Shown here: positions 16,922 through 26,100 of the stretch, piece after piece
Numbering within the stretch: position 1 is the stretch's first letter
Layout: the number at the start of each line of letters is the position of its first letter
Source of the DNA: Maribacter thermophilus
GTDB taxonomy: Bacteria; Bacteroidota; Bacteroidia; Flavobacteriales; Flavobacteriaceae
NCBI RefSeq assembly: GCF_001020565.1
Contig: NZ_LDAS01000001.1
Span: 3,434,520 to 3,498,519, forward strand
Length of the DNA: 64,000 nt
Direction of reading: 5' to 3'
Made by a program: the position numbers and the translations under genes
The notes under the pieces: generated by a model
What the model was told of the DNA's origin: nothing
Database searches by the model: none
The model's input: the letters and a program-made list of their open reading frames with translations, nothing else

Positions 16922-18238
16922 TTAAATGAATTGATTCAATACCAATACACCCAGTAAACCCATAATGCCGACCGTAGTTTCCATTACGGTCCAAGATTTC
17001 AGCGTGTCTTTTATAGATAGGTTAAAATACTCCTTAAATAACCAAAAACCACTGTCGTTCACATGTGAGAGCATTAAACTGCCAGAACCAATGGCAAGTA
17101 CCATTAATTCTGCACTGGCACCCGTACCCTCTATAAGGGGCAATACAATACCGGCCGCAGTGAGGCCCGCAACGGTGGCGGATCCCACACAAACCCTTAT
17201 TATGGTGGCGATCAGCCATGCCAATATTAGGGGAGAAATAGAGGAATCCTTTAAGGCTTCACCTATGTAGACGCTAACACCGCTATCTATTAATACCTGT
17301 TTTAAGGCACCGGCGCCAGCTATTATAAGAAGTACCATGGTAATGCCGGTCACGGCACCGGCAACGGTATTCATAACCTCCTTCATTTTTTTTCCACGTG
17401 CCAAGCCTAGTGTATAAATGGCTACCAGTACAGATATGAGCATGGCCATGACAGGGTTGCCTGCGAAGACTAAAATTGTTTTAATCAAAGAACCTTCGGT
17501 TATAAAAAGCTCGGCAGCAGCAGCAATTGCCATGAGAATTACCGGTAAAAGGGCGGTAAAAATACTAACGGCCGTTCCTGGCATTTCATCCTCTTTTAAA
17601 ATTTTTGGGTTTAGAAACTCTTTTAAGGGGGATGCTTTAATGTTTTTCATTGTTCTTGATAGTAACGGTCCGGCTACTATAATGGCAGGAATGGCTATAA
17701 TAATTCCGTATAGTAATGTTTTGCTGATATTGGCATTGAAAGTAGAGGCAATTGCCGTGGGGGCCGGATGAGGAGGAAGGTAACCATGGGTAACAGACAA
17801 TGATGCCAACATTGGAAGTCCAACATATAGTAAAGGTAGCCCGGTTGCTGCCGCAATGGTGAAGACTAAGGGCACCAGAATTACGAAACCGACCGAATAG
17901 AACATAGGTATGCCGACAATAAAACCGGTTAAGACCACGGCCCACTGAATATTCTTTTTACCGAACTTCTCTACAAGTTTGGTCGTGATTCTTTGTGCTG
18001 CACCACTTTCGGCGACGAGTTTTCCTAACATGGCCCCAAGGCCCAAAATAAGTACAAGAAAACCTAAAATGTTTCCGATACCTTTCTGTATAGATTCAAC
18101 TACGGCGACCGGCTCCATACCTTCCGCTATTCCAACAAAAAGAGAAACAAGAATAAAAGCTATAAAGCCATTGAGTTTGAACTTTGCGACTAAAAGGAAT
18201 AAAAGAAGAATTCCTATGATTACGATAATAAGTGGCAT
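16922..18238 (-). CDS. GntP family H+ symporter (gluconate/D-serine type)
   Basis: A 438-residue inner-membrane protein with about 12 hydrophobic segments. Motifs of the GntP family are visible, including LGLGAMLGKLVAESGAAQRI, the HPAPTAIA segment (PPHPAPTAIA) and SHVNDSGFWLFKEYFN near the C-terminus. The family includes gluconate and other sugar-acid permeases and also DsdX, the D-serine permease of E. coli. Because the next three genes handle D-amino acids, a DsdX-like role is my best inference; no gluconate kinase is nearby. It is the first gene of the operon, with a 164-base gap upstream. Confidence 0.9.
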   Translation of the reverse strand: MPLIIVIIGILLLFLLVAKFKLNGFIAFILVSLFVGIAEGMEPVAVVESIQKGIGNILGFLVLILGLGAMLGKLVAESGAAQRITTKLVEKFGKKNIQWAVVLTGFIVGIPMFYSVGFVILVPLVFTIAAATGLPLLYVGLPMLASLSVTHGYLPPHPAPTAIASTFNANISKTLLYGIIIAIPAIIVAGPLLSRTMKNIKASPLKEFLNPKILKEDEMPGTAVSIFTALLPVILMAIAAAAELFITEGSLIKTILVFAGNPVMAMLISVLVAIYTLGLARGKKMKEVMNTVAGAVTGITMVLLIIAGAGALKQVLIDSGVSVYIGEALKDSSISPLILAWLIATIIRVCVGSATVAGLTAAGIVLPLIEGTGASAELMVLAIGSGSLMLSHVNDSGFWLFKEYFNLSIKDTLKSWTVMETTVGIMGLLGVLVLNQFI

Positions 18239-18402
18239 ATGGTTTTGGTTGTATTAGAATGGAGCTTTAAATATACCATAATTTACAGATTCGTAACATA
18301 GCGAATTGTTTTTTACGATTTCGATAATCTACCATGAGGACTAAGAAAGAAAGCCTTTATTGTGTTTTTAGGGCTTTGGTGCTATTGTTTAAAAAGCAAG
18401 GT

Positions 18403-19305
18403 TTACTGTTCTTTTTGTATGTAGTCAGATAGTTTTTCAGGACCCTCTAGCAGTACCCTTACTACTTTCAAGGTGCCATCGGTAGTGGTATCTATATGCC
18501 ATTTGATGAGGGAAATTTGACCATTTTCGATTTCTATACCGGTAATGCTTCTAGGATGTACACAGCTACCATCGTTAAATAAGGGGATATCTCCAGGTTC
18601 TGGAAATCTAGGTCTGTGGGTGTGACCTACAATGGTGACCAATAAATTATTTTTTAAGATCCATTTTTTGATCCTACGTTCCATTTTTATAAGTTCCTTG
18701 TAATTTTTGGCCGGACTCGTAGGATCCGCTATGCCCCACACTTGCAACGGTTTCCATAATACCCTGACTAAAAACCTTCCCAAACGCCAGAAGGTGTAGT
18801 TCCACCAATCGGCTTGGTGGCCATGGGTCAAGAAAATTTCTTGTTGGGTCTCGCTATGTTGCAATATTATGGCTTCTGTATAGGTAATATCTTCAAAAAG
18901 TTCTTTATCCGTGTTGTCTATAGGTTCAAAATAACTGGACAGGTTCTTTTCTACATAGGCCTTGTCTTTGTATACCATATCATGATTGCCCCAAATCATA
19001 TGAAGTCGTTTCTCTAAATGAAACTTGCGTAATAATTGATAAATGTTTTTATGGGCTTCGAATATGGATTCAAAGTTCATATTCTCCCATAATTCATCTC
19101 CATCGCCCAGTTCACAATAATCAAAACCTTCGTTATAGTAGTGGTTTAGGGCATGAAAATAAATATTTCTGTTATTGGCGAACTCATCTGCAAAGCTATT
19201 GTCGCCCCTATGGCAATCGCTAAATAATATAAACTTGGATCGGTCGTCGAACATAACTTTTTTTGCATTCTCGTATGCTCTTGATAACCTTTGGGACGAA
19301 GACAT
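18403..19305 (-). CDS. Calcineurin-like metallophosphoesterase, LpxH-like
   Basis: A 300-residue cytoplasmic protein with all blocks of the calcineurin-like fold: FSDCHRGD (Asp30, His32), GDGDELW, WGNHDMVY, LTHGHQADWW and VGHTHRPRFP, closed by FNDGSC. The layout resembles UDP-2,3-diacylglucosamine hydrolases, but this length and the extra C-terminal strand fit a wider Bacteroidetes group with unknown substrate. It stands alone and is divergent from the GAF-domain gene. The upstream gap to the permease (18239-18402) shows only a weak AAAGCC/GGCTTT inverted repeat. Confidence 0.88.
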   Translation of the reverse strand: MSSSQRLSRAYENAKKVMFDDRSKFILFSDCHRGDNSFADEFANNRNIYFHALNHYYNEGFDYCELGDGDELWENMNFESIFEAHKNIYQLLRKFHLEKRLHMIWGNHDMVYKDKAYVEKNLSSYFEPIDNTDKELFEDITYTEAIILQHSETQQEIFLTHGHQADWWNYTFWRLGRFLVRVLWKPLQVWGIADPTSPAKNYKELIKMERRIKKWILKNNLLVTIVGHTHRPRFPEPGDIPLFNDGSCVHPRSITGIEIENGQISLIKWHIDTTTDGTLKVVRVLLEGPEKLSDYIQKEQ

Positions 19306-19520
19306 ATTTTTGATTGAAACGTGTTTGCTAATTTAAACAGTTATTCGTAACCCTGAAAAAAAATACGCTATGGGGAGTGCCAATTCTATTGGTATACAAG
19401 GGGGCGGGGTCAAACAATTCGGTAAGAGGAGCGTTTATTAAGATGTACAAAGAGATGTTTAACTGCCGAGAGGCTATTTATTTTGTAATTTTACGCCCAA
19501 GAACACGACTGATATTGGGT

Positions 19521-21896
19521 ATGAAAGTAGAGAAAGGTAAAGAGCTTCCATTGATGCAACTTATTAGCTTTAACAAGTTGTTGCAGAAGTATGAGGTGTT
19601 GGCCGAAAGTGACGATGAGTTCTTGGCCAGTAAAGCCCGTCGTATTTTGGCTGCGCAAGCACCATATCCAGAACTTCGGGAAGGGTTTACCGATATTTCT
19701 TTATTGGAGAAGCACAAAGATGTAATTCAGATTATTTTACAGGATGTTTTCTCGGAAGTACTTACGGATAATGAAATTAAGGCGGCTTCGCTTCCTTACA
19801 ACGATGTCATCTTTAATTCCTCTAAACGGTTTAAGAGAATTTTGGAGCAGGCCGGGGGAAAGGATTTTGTTCTTGAAATGCGAAGCATGCCGCACGATGA
19901 GATGTATGTAATGGCCTGTGCCGTGATACTTAATTTCTATTATGGCTTTTCGTTAGATTTTAAACGCCCTATTTTTTACGATATACCTGACGCCAACGGT
20001 GTAATAAGACATTATCGTATTCTTTATAATGCCGATTTTATAGAGCTTGTGCCAACCGATAAGGCAAAGGAGCTTACTACCGAAGATTTGGACGAATTGT
20101 TGGCCAATTTTGATAATATCGATTTATGGAAAGAGAAAATTCCGCCCAATAGCTTTATCTCAAAAGGTTTTGTGATTTCTAACATGTTCGATGTATCTAC
20201 AGAACATTCGATTTCGGAAATAAAATCGAGTTTGATCGCAAGTACAAAAAGAAACGATGAAGGGTTTATGGAAGGTCTTCAAGATACTTTTAGATCTTTT
20301 TTCAACCAAGCGAACCTTCGGGCAGGCTTCATGACCTATAATGAGAAAAACGATAGTTTTGAGCCTGTATATGGTGACGGTATGGACAGCTTTATTCTTA
20401 GAGATAAGGAAACGGCAAGCTGTAAAGAGATTCTTTGTGGATATTCTTATGAAAAATTGTTACAAAAGAACACTTATTTTGCCATATCGGATATTGAACA
20501 TTACACAAAAAGATCTGATGCTCTGTTATATAAAAGGCTAAAAGAACAAGGTATTAAGAGCGCTATTTTTGCTCCTATTGCACATAATGAAGAATTGTTG
20601 GGTATCTTAGAACTGGTGTCTACCAAAAAGAACGCTCTGAACAGTGTCAATGCCAATAAGTTGGAAGATATTATGCCTTACATCGTATCTGCCGTGCTAC
20701 GTTCAAAAACAGAAGAGGAAAATCTTATAGATGCAATTATACAGAATGAATGTACTTCGGTGCACGAATCTGTTTATTGGCGTTTTCAAGAAGAGGCCAA
20801 ACGTTTTATAAAAGATGAACTTGATGGGATACAACCCACCTTTAAAGAAATTGTTTTTAAAGAAGTATATCCCTTGTATGGGCAAATAGATATCAAAAAT
20901 TCTTCTAATGCCCGAAACGCGGCCATTCAGCGAGATTTGATGATTCAGCTCTCTGCGGCTAACAAGGTCTTGGGCCATGCTTGGCAAAAAAGAAAGTTGC
21001 CCATTTACGAAGAGTTAATGTTTAGGGTAAATGATCATATAGAGAGTATTAAAGACATACTCCACGCAAATAGTGAACAATCTATTTTTGATTTTATGGC
21101 CGATGAGGTCCATCCTATATTTTCGCATTTGAAAAAGATAGATCCCGAAATGCGAAATCTGATAATGGAGTATGAATCTTCTATAGACAAGGGAACGGAC
21201 TCCTATTACGATCATAGAAGAAATTATGATGAAAGTGTAATGCTGATCAACAAACGGTTGGCGGCACTTATCGATAGAAAACAGCGAGATGCGCAGGCCA
21301 TGTTTCCACATTATTTTGAGCGATATAAGACCGATGGCGTAGAACACAATATGTATATAGGGGACTCAATAGCTGGTGATTTGGAGTTTGAACCTATTTA
21401 CTTGAACAACCTACGTTTATGGCAGTTACAGGTAATGTGCGAAATGGAAAATGCACACTATAAACTTAAGCCCGAATTACTGGTGCCTCTTGATGTGGCC
21501 TCATTGATACTGGTCTATAATACCTCTCTGTCGATTCGTTTTCGAATGGACGAGAAACGGTTCGATGTGGACGGCACCTATAATGCCCGTTACGAGGTTA
21601 TCAAAAAACGAATAGACAAATCATTTATCAAGGGTACCAATGAAAGGCTTACCCAACCGGGTAAAATGACAATTGTTTATTCTCAGAAAAAGGACGAGTT
21701 AGAGTATCTGCGCTATATCAAGTTCTTAAAGTCAAAAGGGTATTTTACCGGTAAGGTAGAAATTGTTGAGCTAGAGGGCTTACAGGGCGTGTCTGGTCTT
21801 AAGGCCATACGTGCCGATATTCTGTATAAAAAGGTTGATAAGGCGGAGGAAAAGACCTATACCTTTGATGACCTTATGGAAACCTTAAAAGAGTAG
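19521..21896 (+). CDS. Large GAF-domain protein of unknown function
   Basis: The frame is open from a GTG at 19377, but I choose the ATG at 19521. The extra 48 residues look non-coding, and a near-consensus promoter element (TAATTTTA) lies inside them. That gives 791 residues, with no signal peptide and no clear membrane helix. A GAF-like sensory domain spans roughly residues 230-400 (FMTYNEKNDSFEPVYGDGMD, AIFAPIAHNEELLGILEL). The rest is helical and matches no enzyme family I know. GAF domains bind small ligands such as cyclic nucleotides. Its stop overlaps the convergent HD-domain gene by 12 bases. Confidence 0.82.
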   Translation: MKVEKGKELPLMQLISFNKLLQKYEVLAESDDEFLASKARRILAAQAPYPELREGFTDISLLEKHKDVIQIILQDVFSEVLTDNEIKAASLPYNDVIFNSSKRFKRILEQAGGKDFVLEMRSMPHDEMYVMACAVILNFYYGFSLDFKRPIFYDIPDANGVIRHYRILYNADFIELVPTDKAKELTTEDLDELLANFDNIDLWKEKIPPNSFISKGFVISNMFDVSTEHSISEIKSSLIASTKRNDEGFMEGLQDTFRSFFNQANLRAGFMTYNEKNDSFEPVYGDGMDSFILRDKETASCKEILCGYSYEKLLQKNTYFAISDIEHYTKRSDALLYKRLKEQGIKSAIFAPIAHNEELLGILELVSTKKNALNSVNANKLEDIMPYIVSAVLRSKTEEENLIDAIIQNECTSVHESVYWRFQEEAKRFIKDELDGIQPTFKEIVFKEVYPLYGQIDIKNSSNARNAAIQRDLMIQLSAANKVLGHAWQKRKLPIYEELMFRVNDHIESIKDILHANSEQSIFDFMADEVHPIFSHLKKIDPEMRNLIMEYESSIDKGTDSYYDHRRNYDESVMLINKRLAALIDRKQRDAQAMFPHYFERYKTDGVEHNMYIGDSIAGDLEFEPIYLNNLRLWQLQVMCEMENAHYKLKPELLVPLDVASLILVYNTSLSIRFRMDEKRFDVDGTYNARYEVIKKRIDKSFIKGTNERLTQPGKMTIVYSQKKDELEYLRYIKFLKSKGYFTGKVEIVELEGLQGVSGLKAIRADILYKKVDKAEEKTYTFDDLMETLKE

Positions 21897-23105
21897 CAAC
21901 TGTGATATCAATGATTCTGCTTGCCTGTCGGCACCGTAAAGTTTAAAAGACACGGCGAAGGCGATTACAGAAAGTACCATCCCTATCATGAAAATGGTAT
22001 AGGTCCATCGTAACAACCGATATTTTCTATTGAGTACAAGGCCCAGATAATAAAGGTCTTTGGTTAACGAACTGTATATGTAATCTTTGTCGGAAATCAA
22101 CTCGTCGATCGCCCATTGGTAATCCGATAAGCTCATTTTATGAAAATTGCCGAAAAAGAGTAAGTTGACCTTTTTTTGCTTTACATCCTCTTTTGTAAAC
22201 TCCCCACTGGTTACGTTAGGTCTGGTGGCCAATACGGCCAAGACCATAGATATTACACTGAACATTACAAAAATTACAGTAGGGTAAATTAAATAGTCAT
22301 TTGACGGGTTGTCCAATTTTGGAATCAGATTTGACAAGGCCAAAGAGATGATAATGGCATTAACGGACAAAAGGATGTTTGCCTTGGTGTCGGCAATATC
22401 ACTTAAGGTAATATGGTTTTTAAGGGTTACCCGAAACAGCGTTTGAATACCTCTATCGGGACTTTCACTTTTGTACTTGGCCTTAAGGGCTTCCTTTTTT
22501 TCTATTTCCTTAATGTTTTTTTTCTCCTTGATCAGCCTTTTAATATTCTTTTCCTTTTCTTTTTGCCAATTTTCCTTTGCATAATCTGTATAATATCTAT
22601 GTTGGGATCCCAACATTTTAATGTTGATGTTGATCCATTCTTTTAAGCTGTAATCGGCTATATTCAATAAACGCAGCTCTTCCCGCAAGAAATCGGAGGT
22701 TTCTAAATAACTTTTTTGGGCAAAGTGCGATGCGTCGGCATCTCTAAGTATTTTCTCTTGTAGTGTATCGGGTTGGGCATCTTTGGCCGTTGCCATAATA
22801 CATTCGTTCACCTTGGCAATTAACTTGGGGTCGTATTTTTGTTCATTTAAAAAAGAAGTGGCAATTTTACAACTGTTTTTTTCATGGTTTTTAGAGCCCA
22901 TGGTATAGCCCGTATCGTGCAGCCAAGCAGCAAGTTGTAAGACTTCTGACTCTTGTTCCGACAACTCATATGCATTAGATAATTCTTTAGTACTTTTGAC
23001 AACCCGCTGAGTATGCCTTAGGTTATGGTATAAATAATCGGGACTGAGTTTTTCCGATAAAAGTGCTACTACGTAGTTCTCGGTTTTCTGAAGAATATCA
23101 GGCAT
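21885..23105 (-). CDS. HD-domain phosphohydrolase fused to Pycsar-effector-like membrane domain
   Basis: A TTG at 23129 would add eight residues; I take the ATG at 23105, giving 406 residues. Residues ~1-165 are an HD domain with His31, the His63-Asp64 pair (AAWLHDTGYT) and Asp122/Asp124 (LRDADASHF). A charged coiled-coil linker (~175-212, rich in Lys/Glu) follows. Residues ~221-398 match the Pycsar effector transmembrane domain (DUF5706 type), with helices around DIADTKANILLSVNAIIIS, VIFVMFSVISMVLAVLAT and a last one near the C-terminus. HD domains often hydrolyse nucleotides, so this may be a membrane protein that degrades or senses a nucleotide signal. No nucleotide cyclase gene is nearby. 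It is divergent from the next gene, with 55 bases between the starts. Confidence 0.85.
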   Translation of the reverse strand: MPDILQKTENYVVALLSEKLSPDYLYHNLRHTQRVVKSTKELSNAYELSEQESEVLQLAAWLHDTGYTMGSKNHEKNSCKIATSFLNEQKYDPKLIAKVNECIMATAKDAQPDTLQEKILRDADASHFAQKSYLETSDFLREELRLLNIADYSLKEWININIKMLGSQHRYYTDYAKENWQKEKEKNIKRLIKEKKNIKEIEKKEALKAKYKSESPDRGIQTLFRVTLKNHITLSDIADTKANILLSVNAIIISLALSNLIPKLDNPSNDYLIYPTVIFVMFSVISMVLAVLATRPNVTSGEFTKEDVKQKKVNLLFFGNFHKMSLSDYQWAIDELISDKDYIYSSLTKDLYYLGLVLNRKYRLLRWTYTIFMIGMVLSVIAFAVSFKLYGADRQAESLISQLLLF

Positions 23106-23160
23106 AGGAAAATGGGTTAGAAAGGCCAAATTACGAAATTTTGAATATTAGGGCATTTAC

Positions 23161-26100
23161 ATGAAAAAATATTACTCCTATATTTTATTAATTTTATTTT
23201 TTAGCGGGTGTGCAACGTATAAAAGTAAATATGCGGATGATGGCGATGCCGTTGATGTCGCTAACAAAAAAGAGGTGTTGCATACCTTTTACCTTATCGG
23301 CGACGCTGGTCTTTCCCCTATAGGAGATATGAACCCTGTTTTAAAGAGCTTTAAGAGAAGACTTGATGAGGCCGATAAAAATAGCACCGCTATATTTCTT
23401 GGGGATAATATTTACCCGGCAGGTTTTCCAGATCCCAAAGATTCTACCGTTGCCTATTTAACGGCCAAGAACCATTTAGATGCTCAATTGAATACATTGA
23501 CGGGCTTTAAAGGATCTAAGTTATTTATTCCAGGTAATCACGATTGGTATACCGATGGTTTACAAGGTCTTAAGCGAGAGCAGAAATATATACAGAAAAT
23601 ACTGGACGATAAAGATGCCTTTTTGCCTAAAAATGGCTGCCCCATTGATGTGGTGGAGGTTAACGACGATATAGCTATTATTGTTTTGGATACAGAATGG
23701 TATTTGACCAATTGGAACAAAAAACCGGGTATCAACGATAAATGTGATATAAAAAGTAGGGAAAAGTTTTTTTTGGAACTGGAAGATGCCATAAAGGACC
23801 ATCGCGAAAAAACGACGATTATAGCCATGCACCATCCTATGAGCAGTTATGGCATTCATGGCGGGCAATATTCTTTAAGAAAACAATTGTATCCGAAAGA
23901 GTTGCCGATACCGTTACCAGTATTGGGAACGTTTATAAATGTTCTTAGAAAAACCACCGGGGCATCGACCGAAGATTTGCAGAACAAAAGATATTTGGAA
24001 TTGATAAAAAGGGTAACCACTTTGTCCCAATCTTCAGATAAGATAGTTTTTGCTTCGGGGCACGAACATACGTTGCAGTATATAGAAGAGAACAATATAC
24101 CTCAAATTGTTAGTGGGGCCGGATCAAAAGAGGGAAGTACGAGGCTGTTGAACGGTTCCCGTTTTTCTACAGGAAGAAGAGGGTACGCTACCTTAGAAGT
24201 ATACAAAGACGGTTCTTCAAGAGTGCGGTTTTATGGAATAGATGAAAAAGGAGAAGAGGTTTTTCTTTTTACATCCGAAGTTTTGTCGCCAGATGCGCAA
24301 GAACCCGATGGGGTTTATACCAATACCTTTCCAGATAAAGTAAAGGCATCTGTTTACTCCAAGGAAGCAGTGGATAAAACAGGTTTTTTTAAGGCCATTT
24401 GGGGAGATCGTTATAGAAAATATTACGGTAAGGAAGTAACGGCACCAGTTGTATTGTTAGATACTTTGTATGGTGGGCTTACTCCTGTAAAAAAAGGGGG
24501 AGGGCATCAATCAAAATCGTTGAGGTTGCGAGATGCCAGTGGAAAAGAGTATGTTATGAGGGCACTGAAAAAGAGCGCGGAGCTCTATTTGCAGTCAATG
24601 GCCTTTAAGGATCAATACGTTCTAGAAGACCTACAGGAAACCTATACACAAGAGTTGTTGGAAGATTTTTATACAGGTTCGCATCCGTACGCCCCGTTTA
24701 CGGTCGGTAAACTTTCCGATGCGGTCGGAATCTACCACACCAATCCAGTACTTTACTATGTTCCCAAGCAAAAGGCTCTTGGTAAGTATAACGATGTTTT
24801 TGGAGATGAGCTATATATGATAGAGGAACATGCAGGTGATGGTCATGGAGATTTAAAGAGTTTTGGTTATTCCAATGAGTTGAAGAGTTCCGATGCCATG
24901 CTAGAAAATTTAAGGGACGATGAAAAATATGCGGTAGACGCCCAAGCCTACATAAGAGCCAGGTTGTTCGATATGATAATTGGTGATTGGGACCGCCATG
25001 TAGATCAATGGCGTTGGGCGGAGTTCAAAGAAAATAAAAAGGTCATATATAGACCGGTGCCAAGGGATCGTGATCAGGTATTTTCTAAAATGGGAGATGG
25101 CCTACTTATGGGGCTGGCAACGAGAATAATTCCGGGCCTACGTTTAATGGAGGGGTTTAAAGAAGAAATAAGGAGTGTAAAAGGATTTAATTCATCACCA
25201 AAGACATATGCGTTAGATTTGGCCTTGCTGTCCCAGACCGCAAAGGAGGAATGGATGGAACAAGCCTCTTTCTTAAGGGAAAATTTGGACGAGAAGGCAA
25301 TAGACGAAGCCTTAAAAATGTTTCCGGAAGAAGTAAGGGATGAAGAAGGTATAGGGGAAATAAAAAAGATTTTGCTTGCCAGGGCCAGCCATATAGAGGA
25401 GACCGCGAACGAGTACTTTGATATTTTAAACAAATTTGCCACGGTAATAGGTACTGATAAGGACGACTGGTTCGAGGTTACACGTTTAGATGATGAAAGG
25501 ACAGAGGTGAAGGTCTATAGAATTATAAAAGGGGAAAAGAAGAGGCTGTTTTTTAGCAAGATTTTTTACCGATCCATTACAAAGGAAATCTGGATTTACG
25601 GTTTGGACGATGATGATGTTTTCGAAGTTAAAAATGAAGCAGGCCATAAGGGGATGAAAGTACGCATCATAGGAGGACAAAATAACGATGTGTATACCAT
25701 TGAAAATGGTAAAGGCGTGGTGGTTTATGATTATAAGAGCAAGAAAAACACCTTTGATAAGGTTGAGGGGGCCAAGGTAAGGCTAACGGATGACTATGGT
25801 GTAAACACGTATGATCCGTTGAACATTAGAAGCAGTACAAACCAAGCCTTGCCTACCATAGGGTTTAACCCCGACGATGGTATTAAGATAGGTTTTATGG
25901 ATACCTATACTTATAATGGTTTTAGGCAAAATCCTTTTACCCAACAACATACATTGAAGGCTTCTTATTATTTTGCGACCAGTGGTGTAGAACTCGAGTA
26001 TAAGGGAGAGTTGGCCAATTTGTTCGAAAACTGGAACCTAGAGTTAAAAACCAGATTTACCACTCCGAATTTTGCGATCAATTTTTTTGGATATGGAAAT

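Noticed and set aside
18353-18376. AAAGCC/GGCTTT inverted repeat as terminator
   Set aside because: The stem is short, the loop long and no T run follows.
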